Source of the DNA: Agelas oroides
Lineage: Eukaryota > Porifera > Demospongiae > Agelasida > Agelasidae
Length of the DNA: 64,000 bases
NCBI GenBank assembly: GCA_949130485.1
Contig: OX422183.1
Location: 25,497,316 to 25,561,315 of the forward strand
Reading direction: 5' to 3'
Part shown: piece after piece, positions 13,210 to 24,600 of the stretch
How the letters are laid out: each line of letters starts with the position of its first letter
Numbering within the stretch: the stretch's first letter is position 1
Notes under the pieces: generated by a model
Told to the model about the DNA's origin: nothing
The model's input: only the letters and a program-made list of their open reading frames with translations
The model's database searches: none
Made by a program: the position numbers and the translations under genes

Positions 13210-13462
13210 TTAGTCCCAGTACTATCTTGGGACCATCCTTGTTGCAGAGTGTCCCAGAATGCCAGAGTTACACCAGCAGTCTTGGGATTATCGTGGGACT
13301 ACCTAATCCCCCAGTACCCCCACGACAGAGTGTCCCAGAATGCCAGAGTTACACCAGCAGTCTTGGAATTATCGTAGGACTACCTAATCCCCCAGTACCC
13401 CCACGACAGAGTGTCCCAGAATGCCAGAGTTACACCAGCAGTCTTGGGATTATCGTGGGATA
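13210..13462. repeat. 81-bp tandem repeat, second cluster
   Basis: Three near-identical units start at about 13251, 13332 and 13413. In one plus-strand frame each encodes 27 residues, SVPECQSYTSSLGIIVGLPN then PPVPPRQ. It abuts the Tc1 transposase relic. Confidence 0.93.
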
Positions 13463-13479
13463 TGTACTGTTGGAGGCAT

Positions 13480-13960
13480 ACCTTGGCTTGTGTTTAGGTG
13501 ACTCCCCGTTTTCTACAGCAAAAATGCCGTGTCTCCAGCTGAACTGAGCATTTGTCTGTCCACACGACGTCTTCAAATCCGGTAGCAGACGTAGCCTCTT
13601 CGACGTACTTCTGAGCAAAAGCCAAGCGCTTTGCTTTGTTGGCCTCACGCATTAGCTGACAATACGCCCTCCCTCTGAAAGTCCATCCCAGTCATGTTCG
13701 ACAGCAAATGACAGTCCATTTACGGATATTGTAGATCAGCAGCTGATGGAGTTAGGTCGCCATTGTCTCATCATCGAACTGCATCTGTGCCTCGACTACT
13801 TCTTTGATTTTGCAAGTTATCTTCGGTGGCCTATACCCCGGCCAGGTTATCAGGCGATCAATCCAGTTTCCAGAAATCACTTGAGAAACTTGTCTATGCC
13901 TCTCCTACTCCCCGAGAGACCATCCTGCTTCAAAGGTTTGGCGATGGTTGGCACTTTCCA
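13480..13960 (-). pseudogene. Tc1/mariner transposase relic
   Basis: Read on the minus strand: RPPKITCKIKEVVEAQMQFD (paired-type DNA-binding region), stop, LHQLL, then GWTFRGRAYCQLMREANKAK then RLAFAQKYV, and FEDVVWTDKCSVQLET followed by RHFCCRKRG. The WTD block holds the second catalytic Asp of the DDE/D core. Stops interrupt the N-terminal part and a frameshift follows CCRKRG, after which PKHKPRY continues in another frame. The C-terminal half is missing; the 81-bp tandem repeat begins there. Confidence 0.82.
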
Positions 13961-14099
13961 TCCCTAGTAGTAGTCTTCGGTTCGCTCATCTAGTTGCTCA
14001 CTCTACGTCTTCGCTCTCATAACTCACTATTTCAGCTGCTAGTCTTTGTCTTTGTTGCCCAGTCCCACGCCTCCCGCTCTTACTGTTGTATGGAATTCT

Positions 14100-17000
14100 C
14101 TGCTTCCGATATGTCGTGAATACATGAAGAACTAACAAAGAAAATTCACACATGGATAAGTAAACAGAAACAAAATGGAATGGAATGGAATGCTGAATTA
14201 TTCAATGTGCTAGTAGCACAGAAACGAACGGCGTAACCATGGCTGCCCAGACAACTATGCCAGCTGTTGCCCAAATAAGGTTAACTGTAGCATCTCATAT
14301 GCTGTGGAGAACAGTATTGGGTCTACAGATGAACATGTAGGATGAGCTCATGATTAGGGAAGGCTGTTAAACCACCAAATCAATGAGGTAATCCCAACAT
14401 GTTCTTATCAAAACCAGTAGGGCTGGGTGGCAAAAAAAACGAAAAGTTTAGCACCACAAACCACAATGGGTGTGAAGGCAACCACTCTTCTTGGAAAATT
14501 GATCTAATGCAGATCAAGCCTGGAATTTCTAATGAATCTATAATTACAAAATCCGGAATAGCTGGAACAAGCGGATATTAGGAGGAAATTAATCTTAAGC
14601 CTAATGCACATGCATAGAAATTGATCATGTCGCTCATTAAAAAATGGCAGTTTGTGTCGTGCTGTTCCGGACGCCGAGGGAGGGAAAAGAGCGCCTGGTG
14701 TCCACTGTTCATGCATGCATCAAATTCCCATGGTAACCTGCATACTACTCCACTACACTAAAAAAATGTGACAACTTTCATGTTACGTTTTGAAAGGCAA
14801 CACTGCAAGACTATCTCCCTGTGAGACACATTAGGGCAAAGTTGAAGCCAGAAATGACATAGCTTTGACAGTAACAGTCTGTATGGTTTTGTTCTAGGCA
14901 ATCAGTGAACTTGAAAAGAAAGATTACGTAACCTGTGTTGTAGTGTTTAGCTGGAATGGATAAATGCATGAATGATTCCTGCAAGTGAAGAGTCGAGTGC
15001 TTTCATCTCTCCCTCCTCATTGTCGACACAGAGCGTGGTCGGTGGCAGGCATCTTCACACGGGAGCAAAAGGCTGTCTCACAAAACTTCATTTAATGGAG
15101 ATGTCCGTTAGTGGTGGAGTATGCACGTGTAAATGGCATGACCATGTGTGGGTATGGTGCTTAGCGCAAGTAAAAGGAAACTCCATCTTCTAGTGAATAA
15201 CATTCTGTAAACCAACCCTAATGCCACCAGCACACTCCCATATTCTTAGGTTACAAGCACACTACACAAGGTATGTACCACCAGTGGGAAGGTATTTATA
15301 TTTATACATGGTGCTGTAGTCCCCATCAAGAGGCAAAGAGCAGTTGCAGGGCTTTATGCAAAAAAAGCTAAGTCCGAATTCACATGCTTACCTCCATAAA
15401 CCTTCTGCAGAACTCCAACTCCAACTCCAGGTCTGAGGTAAATGTGCCTCACCACCGAAGCTAGGAAGAGTGTTGAGGGTGAGAGGACATTGGGCAGGAT
15501 GAGGAGACAGCAAGATGACGGTTTGTATGCACACTACATACATGTACACCATTTCATCATAAATATGCATATTTGACATAACTGAGGCACACATAGCAAA
15601 CAACAAACCCATCACAATACCAGAGGAGGAAGGGCATGGTTGCATACAATAACGAATAGATATTTCAGTGCCCCAACCAAGCAACTCTTAAATGCTGTGA
15701 GAAGTTACCTTTTAAAGCTTCAAAGCTTGGGTCCAGTCACAGATCAAGTAGAGATGACCCCAGTATTTCAATTTAACTGGGCAGATGTTTCATTATTGTG
15801 GGGCAAGCTTAAGCGATCAGGTTTCATCTGCCGTTGAGGCACGCATCAAACGAGATTTCATCGTGTGTCACTGGCTGCTATTATTGATGACTTCAAATTC
15901 ATTATGTGCTATGTTTTTACATGAGTGTGATGAGACAACTTGAACCAACAACTATAGTAAGTGGATTTATAGGCAGTCCAGACCAGAGATAGGTGACTAC
16001 GTAGGAACACAATGTCCAACCAGGGCAACTGCTAGACCAAAATTAATTGTCTTTGTTCCTGGTCTCTTTTTGGCTGAGCAGTCTGGCAGTAGCCCTTCAC
16101 TCTCGCTTTAACTTTTTACTGACTGTAACACGTGATTGCAATGTTATGTAGCAAACCATAATAATCATGAACGGAAAGGTCAAGATAACATATTGTGTGG
16201 AGCTAAGAGTTCTGGTAAAAAGCAATGGCGTACCTTAGGCTTGGTCCAGCTCAGCTACAGTTTTGAAGCTTATCACTATAGCAGAAGCTGTGAATAACCC
16301 AGAAGTTGCCACAAGTGGCTACTTTCGATCTGTTTTGGTGCTTGGCAGTGCAATTTCTGTCTCGTTTGAAATCTGCACCAAGGTTAGAGCGCTTCATGCA
16401 GCTTTTAACTGCATTTTCGTAGCTTGCCTTTTGTATGAGATCGGGCACAATAAACACAGCCACGTGGATTGTGATAGAGTCATACGCCACTAAACATTTA
16501 ACTTCCAGCCCATAAGAGTATTGGCAATTCCAATGTGCATGCTTAGCTTTCGGTAGGTGTAATGAATACGGGTAATAGCACAGGCTGTCCCTAATAAACT
16601 GTTTACGTGTATCTTTGAAGAAAACTCACAAATGTACTCAAAACACGTATATGCGTCTTTGGTCGTTTGGCAATGAATTAATTTATGATACGTATGATAT
16701 GTCTTTGGTCAGTAAAGAGTTAAGCAGTGCAGTGAACATTCAATTTTGAATATGCAGGTGTGCAATGTAATCCCACTAGCATGGGGTTGACAAAGGCTCA
16801 GCAACAATAAGCAGAAGTCAACCATGTCCCACCTTAGCCTCGGTCCCAGGCCTGGGGAATGAGGCTAGTCCCACTTCGTTTGCCACAACACTTCCACTTC
16901 AGACACCTACCAGCTCTGACATAGTACCAATCCCTGTCATAGGGTGCAAGCTCTTTATGCTGGAGGTCTTCACATAGTCCACATAGTCTGGTAGCTTTCT

Positions 17001-19190
17001 CTTCCCATTCCTTGATAAGGAAGAAATAACAACATTGCATTAATTGACTAGAGCACTATACAGTAGGCATCCAATAAAACGTTCCCGTATCGCAATTGTA
17101 CTACACGCATAGTACAGTGCTAACTGTAGTGTAGCAGTACCGTGCTAAAAATCCGTACCGTTATTAAAAAGCATAGTACGCAGCATAGTACAGACATGCC
17201 TCACGTAGCGTTACAGAATGTACAACGAGTGTTCCTTTAGTGAGAGTAAATTAGAGCTAGTGTGTATCGTTGCTGACAGCACGCAAGAACGATGGTAAAC
17301 CCTACACCATCACTTCCACACAATACCTACAGGTTTTCTGACTCGACACGTGGCTGTTAAAATACCGAAATTGTAAACATAAAACTGTGCGGAACGTAAC
17401 GATTTTGTTGTTCCTGCGTACTTTTTCATTCTGTACTGTTCACATGATCACAACGTACTAAAACTGGAAAGTGATTCTGAGCATAAGCTTGAAATGGGAA
17501 GAAATCGTCTCAACAGCAAACTAAGAGACATTCATAGCCTCCCATGAAGTCACCATCGGCAGTTAAGTGCAATGATTTCAGTTTCAACCACATTTGTATT
17601 TCAAAACAAGCACTAGACACTCCCAATTATCTGCAGCCCGTGAGAAATACGCTGATTGCATCTTTAATTAGATTCATAGTCTATTTTCGGCTTGCCTACC
17701 GGGGTCATATACGTATCTCTGACATGAGCAATTGGTGAAACATAAGGTCAATATCGTATGGTCTCAAAAACATAAGACATGAGCTTATATAACACAGCGA
17801 AATGTGAAAAATAAAGAGTGCATATTTGCCTGAATAGCAGTGTAAACTGGACTTTGATTAACTACAGACTTATTCATTTATACATTGAACTACTGTTTGG
17901 TTATGTGTTGCACGCTAATCATCCATGACTAAAGACACACCTCAAAGTAGCCACTGACACAGCTAGATACAAATCAGTCAGAAACATGACAGGTGGGATA
18001 TTGCACTTCAACCATGCATGATCCACGTACAAACGTATAACTATACAAAAGAGACTTTAGCTTGCCTAACAAGGTATGAACGCACTTTTTGTCAATCTCA
18101 GATACCACAAAGCAAATCAGAGCCCCAGAAGTGAACAGATCGCAACGGAACAGTGACTCATATAAACTCGTACCCAGGCACACAGATTTAGAACGTGACT
18201 GTGAAGCAATAGCCTTGTTCCCAGGCCCCAAAACCAAAAATCTTAGTCTCGCACAAAGACGAGTCGCACCAAGCAGAGATTCAAGTATATCCGGTAACCA
18301 GCGAGTTTATATGAGGGACGCCCGGTGCATTGATAGTGATACCTGACAGTACTTCAAGGGTTCCATATTAAAGTGTATAAATTTCTAATTTATCAGACAG
18401 TGAGTCGGTATTGTGCAACATCAGTTTTCACATAATCTTCTCACACCTGTATGCTCAGACTGACGTCAAAGTTGCACAGTTGATATGCAACATGTTTTTG
18501 TATATCTATAGAAATGCCTATTTTACAGTAGGATGCCTGTATTCACCGTAAAATGTCATCTGGATACTGATTTCGGCAAAAGTTTTGCATAATTGATGTC
18601 TATAAGCACTCCAAATGCTCATATTTATGTGAAAATCATAGCGATAACCCCCAAAATAGGAATAAGTATCCTGGAGCAAGTATAATAAGTATAGCAAGGA
18701 TGCCTCCAGGAGGCATAAGAAGAAAAATAGCCTCGTACCAAAACCATCTCACCGGCAAGCTTGATAGCTTTACTTGCAGTATGCATGTAACTGCATATGA
18801 GACTACTTAATTTATAACGGGTTAGGAATATTAATTTACGGGCAATAAAGTGTAGCAGTCAAATCCGCTACAGCCGCTACGGTTCCTATGCCAACGCACC
18901 AGATCAGAATGTCCACACAGTTACATAGTGCATGTGCACACGGGCACTCTTCCTCAGCACTGATCACACCCAAAACTGCGTGTGCATGATACTGTACAAT
19001 GCTCACAACACACAAGTGAGAAATTTTGTGTACTGTGCATATATGCTGTGGGTGCCCTTGATTACAGACCTCTTCATGGCAAATATTCATAACTGATATT
19101 CATACGTAGTGACATTTGGCTATGCCCCTTGGTGGAAAAGAACTTTATTGTGCACTATGCGGTGCTCATTTTACTTAACACCTATCATGT
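14100..19190. other. No gene seen
   Basis: About 5 kb of AT-rich sequence with short frames. Contains the 33-bp fold-back at 16835 and a TAGCCTCGTACC-like fragment at about 18728. I could not support any exon. Confidence 0.5.
16835..16867. mobile_element. Minimal 33-bp fold-back of the TAGCCTCG family
   Basis: The element is little more than the two ends, TAGCCTCGGTCCCAGGCC joined directly to TGGGGAATGAGGCTA. Flanks GTCCCACCT (16826-16834) and GTCCCACTT (16868-16876) are a 9-bp duplication with one mismatch. Confidence 0.7.
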
Positions 19191-19194
19191 ATTC

Positions 19195-19640
19195 ATTGCC
19201 AGGTCTGAACCACCCTCCTCAGTGGCAGAGCACTGGCTGAACAAGCCAGGTGTCCTGTGTTCGATTCACGGTGACTACCGGCCTTTTCACTAATTTCACC
19301 TCATAACATCTAAATTATCTTTATTCCAACATGAGGCAAGAGTTCTAAGCATTTAGACTGAGAAAACCACTCAGCATGGGTTCTCTCCTGATGGAGAAAA
19401 TTTTCCGGTCGACCCCTAACCAGCTTGTTAGTAGAATCAATCCCATACAGCCAAAAGTTTCAGCACTCTAGAGTGGTATTAGCCTACCACGACACACGCA
19501 ACACTACATAGCCAGAACAAGTCCCAGGTAACACCTGGTGGCAGGGCCCCTCTCCTCCTTGCAGCTGGCTAGGCTGACACCCCTGGTTCCACTCCGTGTC
19601 CAGAGTCTGTGGGATGTAAGGGAGGAACAGAACGGCCCCT
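19195..19640 (+). mobile_element. Candidate tRNA-derived SINE
   Basis: CAGTGGCAGAGCACTGG (A-box-like) followed about 35 bases later by TGTTCGATTCACGG (B-box-like, G-T-T-C-G-A-T-T-C). It does not fold as a functional tRNA and lacks an acceptor end. The unique tail limits are guessed. Confidence 0.45.
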
Positions 19641-20160
19641 AGACCATATCGAGCTCTGAATCTTCTTAATCTGGTTGCAGTACTGGTGAACCAAATCTAG
19701 CAGCCAAAAACTGGCCCCAGGAGGCAAAATCTTGCACACTTGCAGAGTTATTTTTTTGTGTGTGATTCAATATCTTATACATGAAGTTACACACCTAAAA
19801 ACCATGCAGCAATAATTGTACTTTCAGATAGTATATAACAATATCATGTTTGTTGCCATATGCAAACCTCGTGCCGTTATTTTGCCATAAATAGTGAATT
19901 CTCATCCACATCTGTCCACACTCTGTGTGCATGATTGTGCACCTACATCTATATTTATATTGATAATGTAGTAAGTGACCTGTGCATTCTTGAGTATAGG
20001 TTGCTTTGGTTGCTCTAGTTCTGCTGGAGCATTGGGCTAAATTGATGTCCTACTTCCTAAAGGATTAGGATTTCTGCAGGTGAGAGCTTGCCAAAAGTAG
20101 TAAGCTTTAGTTCATGTTTTGAAGGCTTTTGTCTCCCTCTTCCACCTAGTTTTGTCTTAG

Positions 20161-20259
20161 ATAGATGGATGGATGGATGGATGGATGGATGAATGGATGG
20201 ATGGATGGATGGATGGGTGGGTGGGTGGATGGATGGATGGATGGATGGATGGATGGATG

Positions 20260-20323
<64 letters not shown>
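20161..20323. repeat. GATG/GATA tetranucleotide satellite
   Basis: About 100 bases of GGAT units, with a short GGGT interruption, followed by about 60 bases of GATA units. Confidence 0.95.
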
Positions 20324-20325
<2 letters not shown>

Positions 20326-20867
20326 GTATATTTCAGGTGGTCACCTCAGCTTCAATAGCTGATTTTCAGGTGAGTCCAGCATAAGTACATCTACCAAATA
20401 AAAAGAAACAACTAAACAGAAACAACAAAGCAACGTATACATATTCAAAAAGAATGCATAATGCATCTACATGCATTGGTAAAAGACAGAGCTCTGATAT
20501 TGGGAGGGAGCGAGTTCCACAGCAATCCAGTTGAATATTATGGTCAAGAGCTTTCCTTCCTTAATAGAATTCTGCATTTGGGGTGCCTTCTCATGGCCAA
20601 GTGATCGATGTTTATCTAAAGTTGCATGAATTGGTTAAGAAAGAATGCTGTTTTTCTATATGGTTCTGCACAGCTTCCAGTTCAGCACTTATTAAACCAT
20701 CACCCAAACAATCAGCCAAGCCAACCATTGGAAGCATTTTAACAGTGGTAAGGTCATGGTGTGATTGCAGCTGCTAAAGATGAAATCTGTAGAAGTGTAA
20801 CAAGGTACATAACATTAACATGGTTGTCAAGGAGCAGTGGCTATCAAATCATATTAGAAAAAAAAAC

Positions 20868-20873
20868 TTTATT
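20868..20873 (-). terminator. Candidate polyadenylation signal of the RNF213-like gene
   Basis: AATAAA on the minus strand (TTTATT on plus), about 345 bases after the stop codon. It is the first canonical hexamer I noticed downstream. No transcript evidence. Confidence 0.4.
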
Positions 20874-21214
20874 TATATGTTGGTAGGAAAAACTGAAATA
20901 TTGTGATGACTGCTGTCTGGTCCCTCTGTTGCAGCCATGTTTTCCCATCTTAATACATTTCTGACCTGCAAAAAAGCAAACTTGACAGTTTGTGCCTGAG
21001 CTCGCAGTATAGAGGTATGTACATATCATTGTGAACCCACAATCAATAGGGTGACCAATCTCATGAGTGGAAATTGTTACATGTACTACATCTAAAATTT
21101 ACAAAAGCTAGAGTGGTGCTACTAGCAATACGTACATCACACTACATAACACTACACAACACTAAATTATGCAAACAGCAGTATACAGTATCTAAATCTA
21201 CAGCAATAAACTAA

Positions 21215-21681
21215 TTAGGTTGAGTATCCTTGACTATCTAACAAAGTCTCAAACTTTGACCAAATCATTCGACCATGTGCACGCTCCACTCCCAACTCAA
21301 TCATCACATCATAGTTTCCTTTCATTGCTAGTAGCATTTCACCATCAATCTCATTCGTACTAAAACTCTGTTTATACTGTTCCTTCTCCTGTGGTTTGAG
21401 TCCATCCAAAAACTCAACCACCTTGTCTGCTGGAAAGTTCTTAGCCACAGAATGCAGGCCTTGAAGCTGTCTTCGGAACAACATGATGATCTTCAACCTT
21501 GCTAGTGCGCTTTCAATTCCTAAGTCCTTGAGATCTTCATCTTCGCACTCCACTAGAACATCACCACTGTAGTCATTGTCTTCAAATAGTTCAGCATAGT
21601 CAGGGTAGCCAATACTTGTGACAAAGTTGGCCACAGCTTCACTACTATATTGCCTTGCAAGTTGCAGGAGTTGCTTTTCAT
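21215..21681 (-). CDS. RNF213-like: RNF213-like exon 38: two SAM domains and stop
   Basis: The final exon encodes about 155 residues ending DSQGYST and TAA. SAM 1: AVANFVTSIGYPDYAELFED, then DVLVECEDEDLKDLGI and LARLKIIMLFRRQL, the classic W/F-L-x-x-I-G, EDLKDLGI and R-x-K-I-L pattern. SAM 2: VVEFLDGLKPQEKEQYKQSF, then NEIDGEMLLAM and ELGVERAHGRMIWSKFETLL. SAM domains mediate homo- and hetero-oligomerisation, so the tail may cluster this protein or recruit a SAM partner (inference). The exon could belong to a separate gene, but phase with exon 37, same strand, short intron and lack of an intervening stop or start favour one gene. Confidence 0.85.
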
Positions 21682-24600
21682 CTGTTTGGGACAAACATTA
21701 CAGTAAAACTACTACTTCTAGCAAAGGAGTTATGACAGTACATGATACAATACAAGTCTACTATTTCATGTAGTAGAAGAAAAGTAGCCTCGTTCCCAGG
21801 CCACTCACAGATTTTATCTTGCAGCTGACTCTAAGGCTGTGTGATAAAATCTGGGAGTGGCCTGGGAACGAGGCTAGAAGAATGGAGGAAGAACATAACC
21901 AATTGAGATGAGTCAGAGAAGAACATGTAGCTTTAGTTGGCCCTGCACATGTGTATACTACATACTAGTTTCAGGCTTTGCCTCAGTTGATGTCAGCAGG
22001 TGGGTTTCTTGCAGAGAATCCATGGAGGTCTCATGAACAAGTGGTTTTGCACAGTGATGGTCTGTGACAGGTGGGGTGTAATAGTTTAACAATTTGAAAG
22101 AACACTTATGGCTAGCTGTAAAATGAGGGGTCACTGATCATGACAGAAAGTGAAACTTACCACCTTCTGGCTTGGTCTTACTTTCCATCAACAGATGGAC
22201 TTGTTGCAGGGTATCCACAGACATCTCATGGGAAAGTAAACTTGCAGAATGGTTATCTGTGACAGGTGGTGGGATGGCTCGTTACAAACAAATAGGCATA
22301 TTGCATTGTCATCAACAAGAGCATAATTAACACTTATAACTCAAGCAAGAAAAATTGATGAGAGGCAATCAAGATGAAGCACATATATGTGCTATTTAGG
22401 AAGTATTATAAACCTTATAATGTTGCACAATTTCACAGAGGATGCCTAAATTGGGAGTAGGCACATACTTAAGTGTGGATACTTACTCTGGGCCATACAG
22501 CTATTACCTTCAATTATTAGCATCTACAGCTGCTATGTTAAAACTTTGAATGTCAGCAGAATTTATGAGACCTAATCATAATTATGATGACAAAATTCAG
22601 TAACATGCTTTTTCCCTTGATATCATGCTGACACGCATACATGGGAAACCTACCGGTTTCTTGCTTTGTCTCAGTTGGTGTCAATTGATGGGCTTGTTGC
22701 AGAGCATCCACAGGGGTCTCATCAACAGGTGAGCTTACGTAGTGTTCTATGAAAATTTGAAAATCTTCCTGGTTAAATATAAGATCAATGGTTTCACATT
22801 ACCTACCTCTTTCTTTCTCTGCTTGCAAGCTGTGAAGTTCATCAAGCTCATCCTCATGTGCTACATCAAACTGAGTGACACTGCTGAAAGTTTCAAGTTT
22901 AATGTTTTCAGTATCGCTTTCAGTATCGCTTTCATTTTCATGGCCATGTTTGAAACCATAGTCTGCATGAATGTTTCCTATACTTTTGTAAACTTCAGCA
23001 GTGGTTCCTGCGAAGCTATGAACTAGCTCACACCAGGGTTTTTCCATTTCTCCTTCTGGTTTGGGCAAATCCTTTTGAGTTTCTGCAGCCAACCTTGAGG
23101 AGGAATAACATAATGACCTTAAGTATTCTCATGACACATGGTATACAGTGCACTGTGTATACTTGTGTTGCATGGTATAACGATTGTATGCACATCAGTA
23201 TGCAACAGAAGAATTAGCTAGAAATATACATGCACCACTAACTGTTTCAGAAGTATCCGTAGAGACACATAGTGCTTGATCAAAATGGTTCGTGGTATAA
23301 GACCAAGAAATTCATCGTGCCCCTCAAAGACAAACATGGGTTTGAGGTAGTCAACAAATCGTACCTACAATTTGACAGTGAAATAATGTGAATTTCCAGT
23401 GAAGTTATAGACAGCAGTTATCATATACCTGAGTGCCAAGACCAGTGAGGCTTGATTCTAAGTGTTCCAGAACTTCTGTTAGCAGCTTAAGTTCCATAAG
23501 CAGTTCTGTGGGTTCAGAACCTTGCACATAGGCATAAATACAAGTGCACTAAAGTAGGCAGTATGGAACGGGATTTAAGTAGAGCTGCAACAATATGCTT
23601 CAGTACAATATTATCGATCAGGATATGATCGCAGTGTATCTATATATCAGCTATGCATTGAGCCATTCTTAGTTTCCAGTAGGAGGAGCAAGATGGAAAG
23701 AGAAATACATGTGGACAGTCTGGCCAGCTTTCTGTGCCACTACAAAATGTAATAATTGTGTTCAGTGGCTGCAGGTCACACGCATGACATGCAAATTAAA
23801 ATCCTATCACATTCATCCAGCTAGGCACTGTGGGTAACATGCGCCCACACTGGCAAACTGTCGTGACAGAAACTGCATTGAGAAAAATCCCACTAGGCAC
23901 ATGTTGAAAAGAGTCATCTCAAGAGCGCATTTAGTCTGTAATTTCTCCTTGTTGAAGCACATGTCTTCCTCCATACCAACCATATAAATACATCTCATTC
24001 ATGATGGCATTCTACGATACTAACTTGCCTTTGGGTTTTATACTCCACAGGCATGATGGGGACCTTGTGAGACTACAAGATAAACATCAAAATGACCAGC
24101 TCTCGAATTCTCAAGCTGCACCTATGGTAGCTCTTAATTTTGAATGAACTAATCAGATTTGAATCTCATATATTACTTCAAATGTCCACTGAAAGCTGGT
24201 AAAAGAAGCATATGGGTTACGTTGGTATACAGCAAGTCATGTGCTTAATTTTGAACAAACCACTGAGATTTGAACCTCATACATTACTGCGGATGTCCAC
24301 AGAATGCTGGCCAGAGTTTCCAGATGTACTGTAGTCTCGTGAAAGAGCGCCCACCACTACTTTTGGCCCAATCTCTTGTATAGGGTCAAAGTTTACTCGA
24401 ATGAGCACCCACCCTGGAGTGAACGTTGCGTGAAGTTTGAGAAGCACAGCCTCAAACGCTATGCGTATCTGAGGTAACAAACTTTGTGTAATAATTCACC
24501 GAAGGTTACTATATACAAGGCATCTTTGGGTAGGCAGACGTAGCTAATGTGGTGCGCACCGCGAGCTACACTGGTGACATGGTACTGTTCAGAGTGTTGT

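Noticed and set aside
19195..19290. Functional tRNA gene
   Set aside because: The boxes are present, but no acceptor stem or anticodon arm can be formed.
21215..21694. Separate small gene encoding only the two SAM domains, starting at MSQTDEK
   Set aside because: The first residues of that frame are intron sequence before a clear acceptor, there is no good start context, and phase fits exon 37.
22742..23026. 94-residue plus-strand frame
   Set aside because: It is the reverse complement shadow of exon 34.
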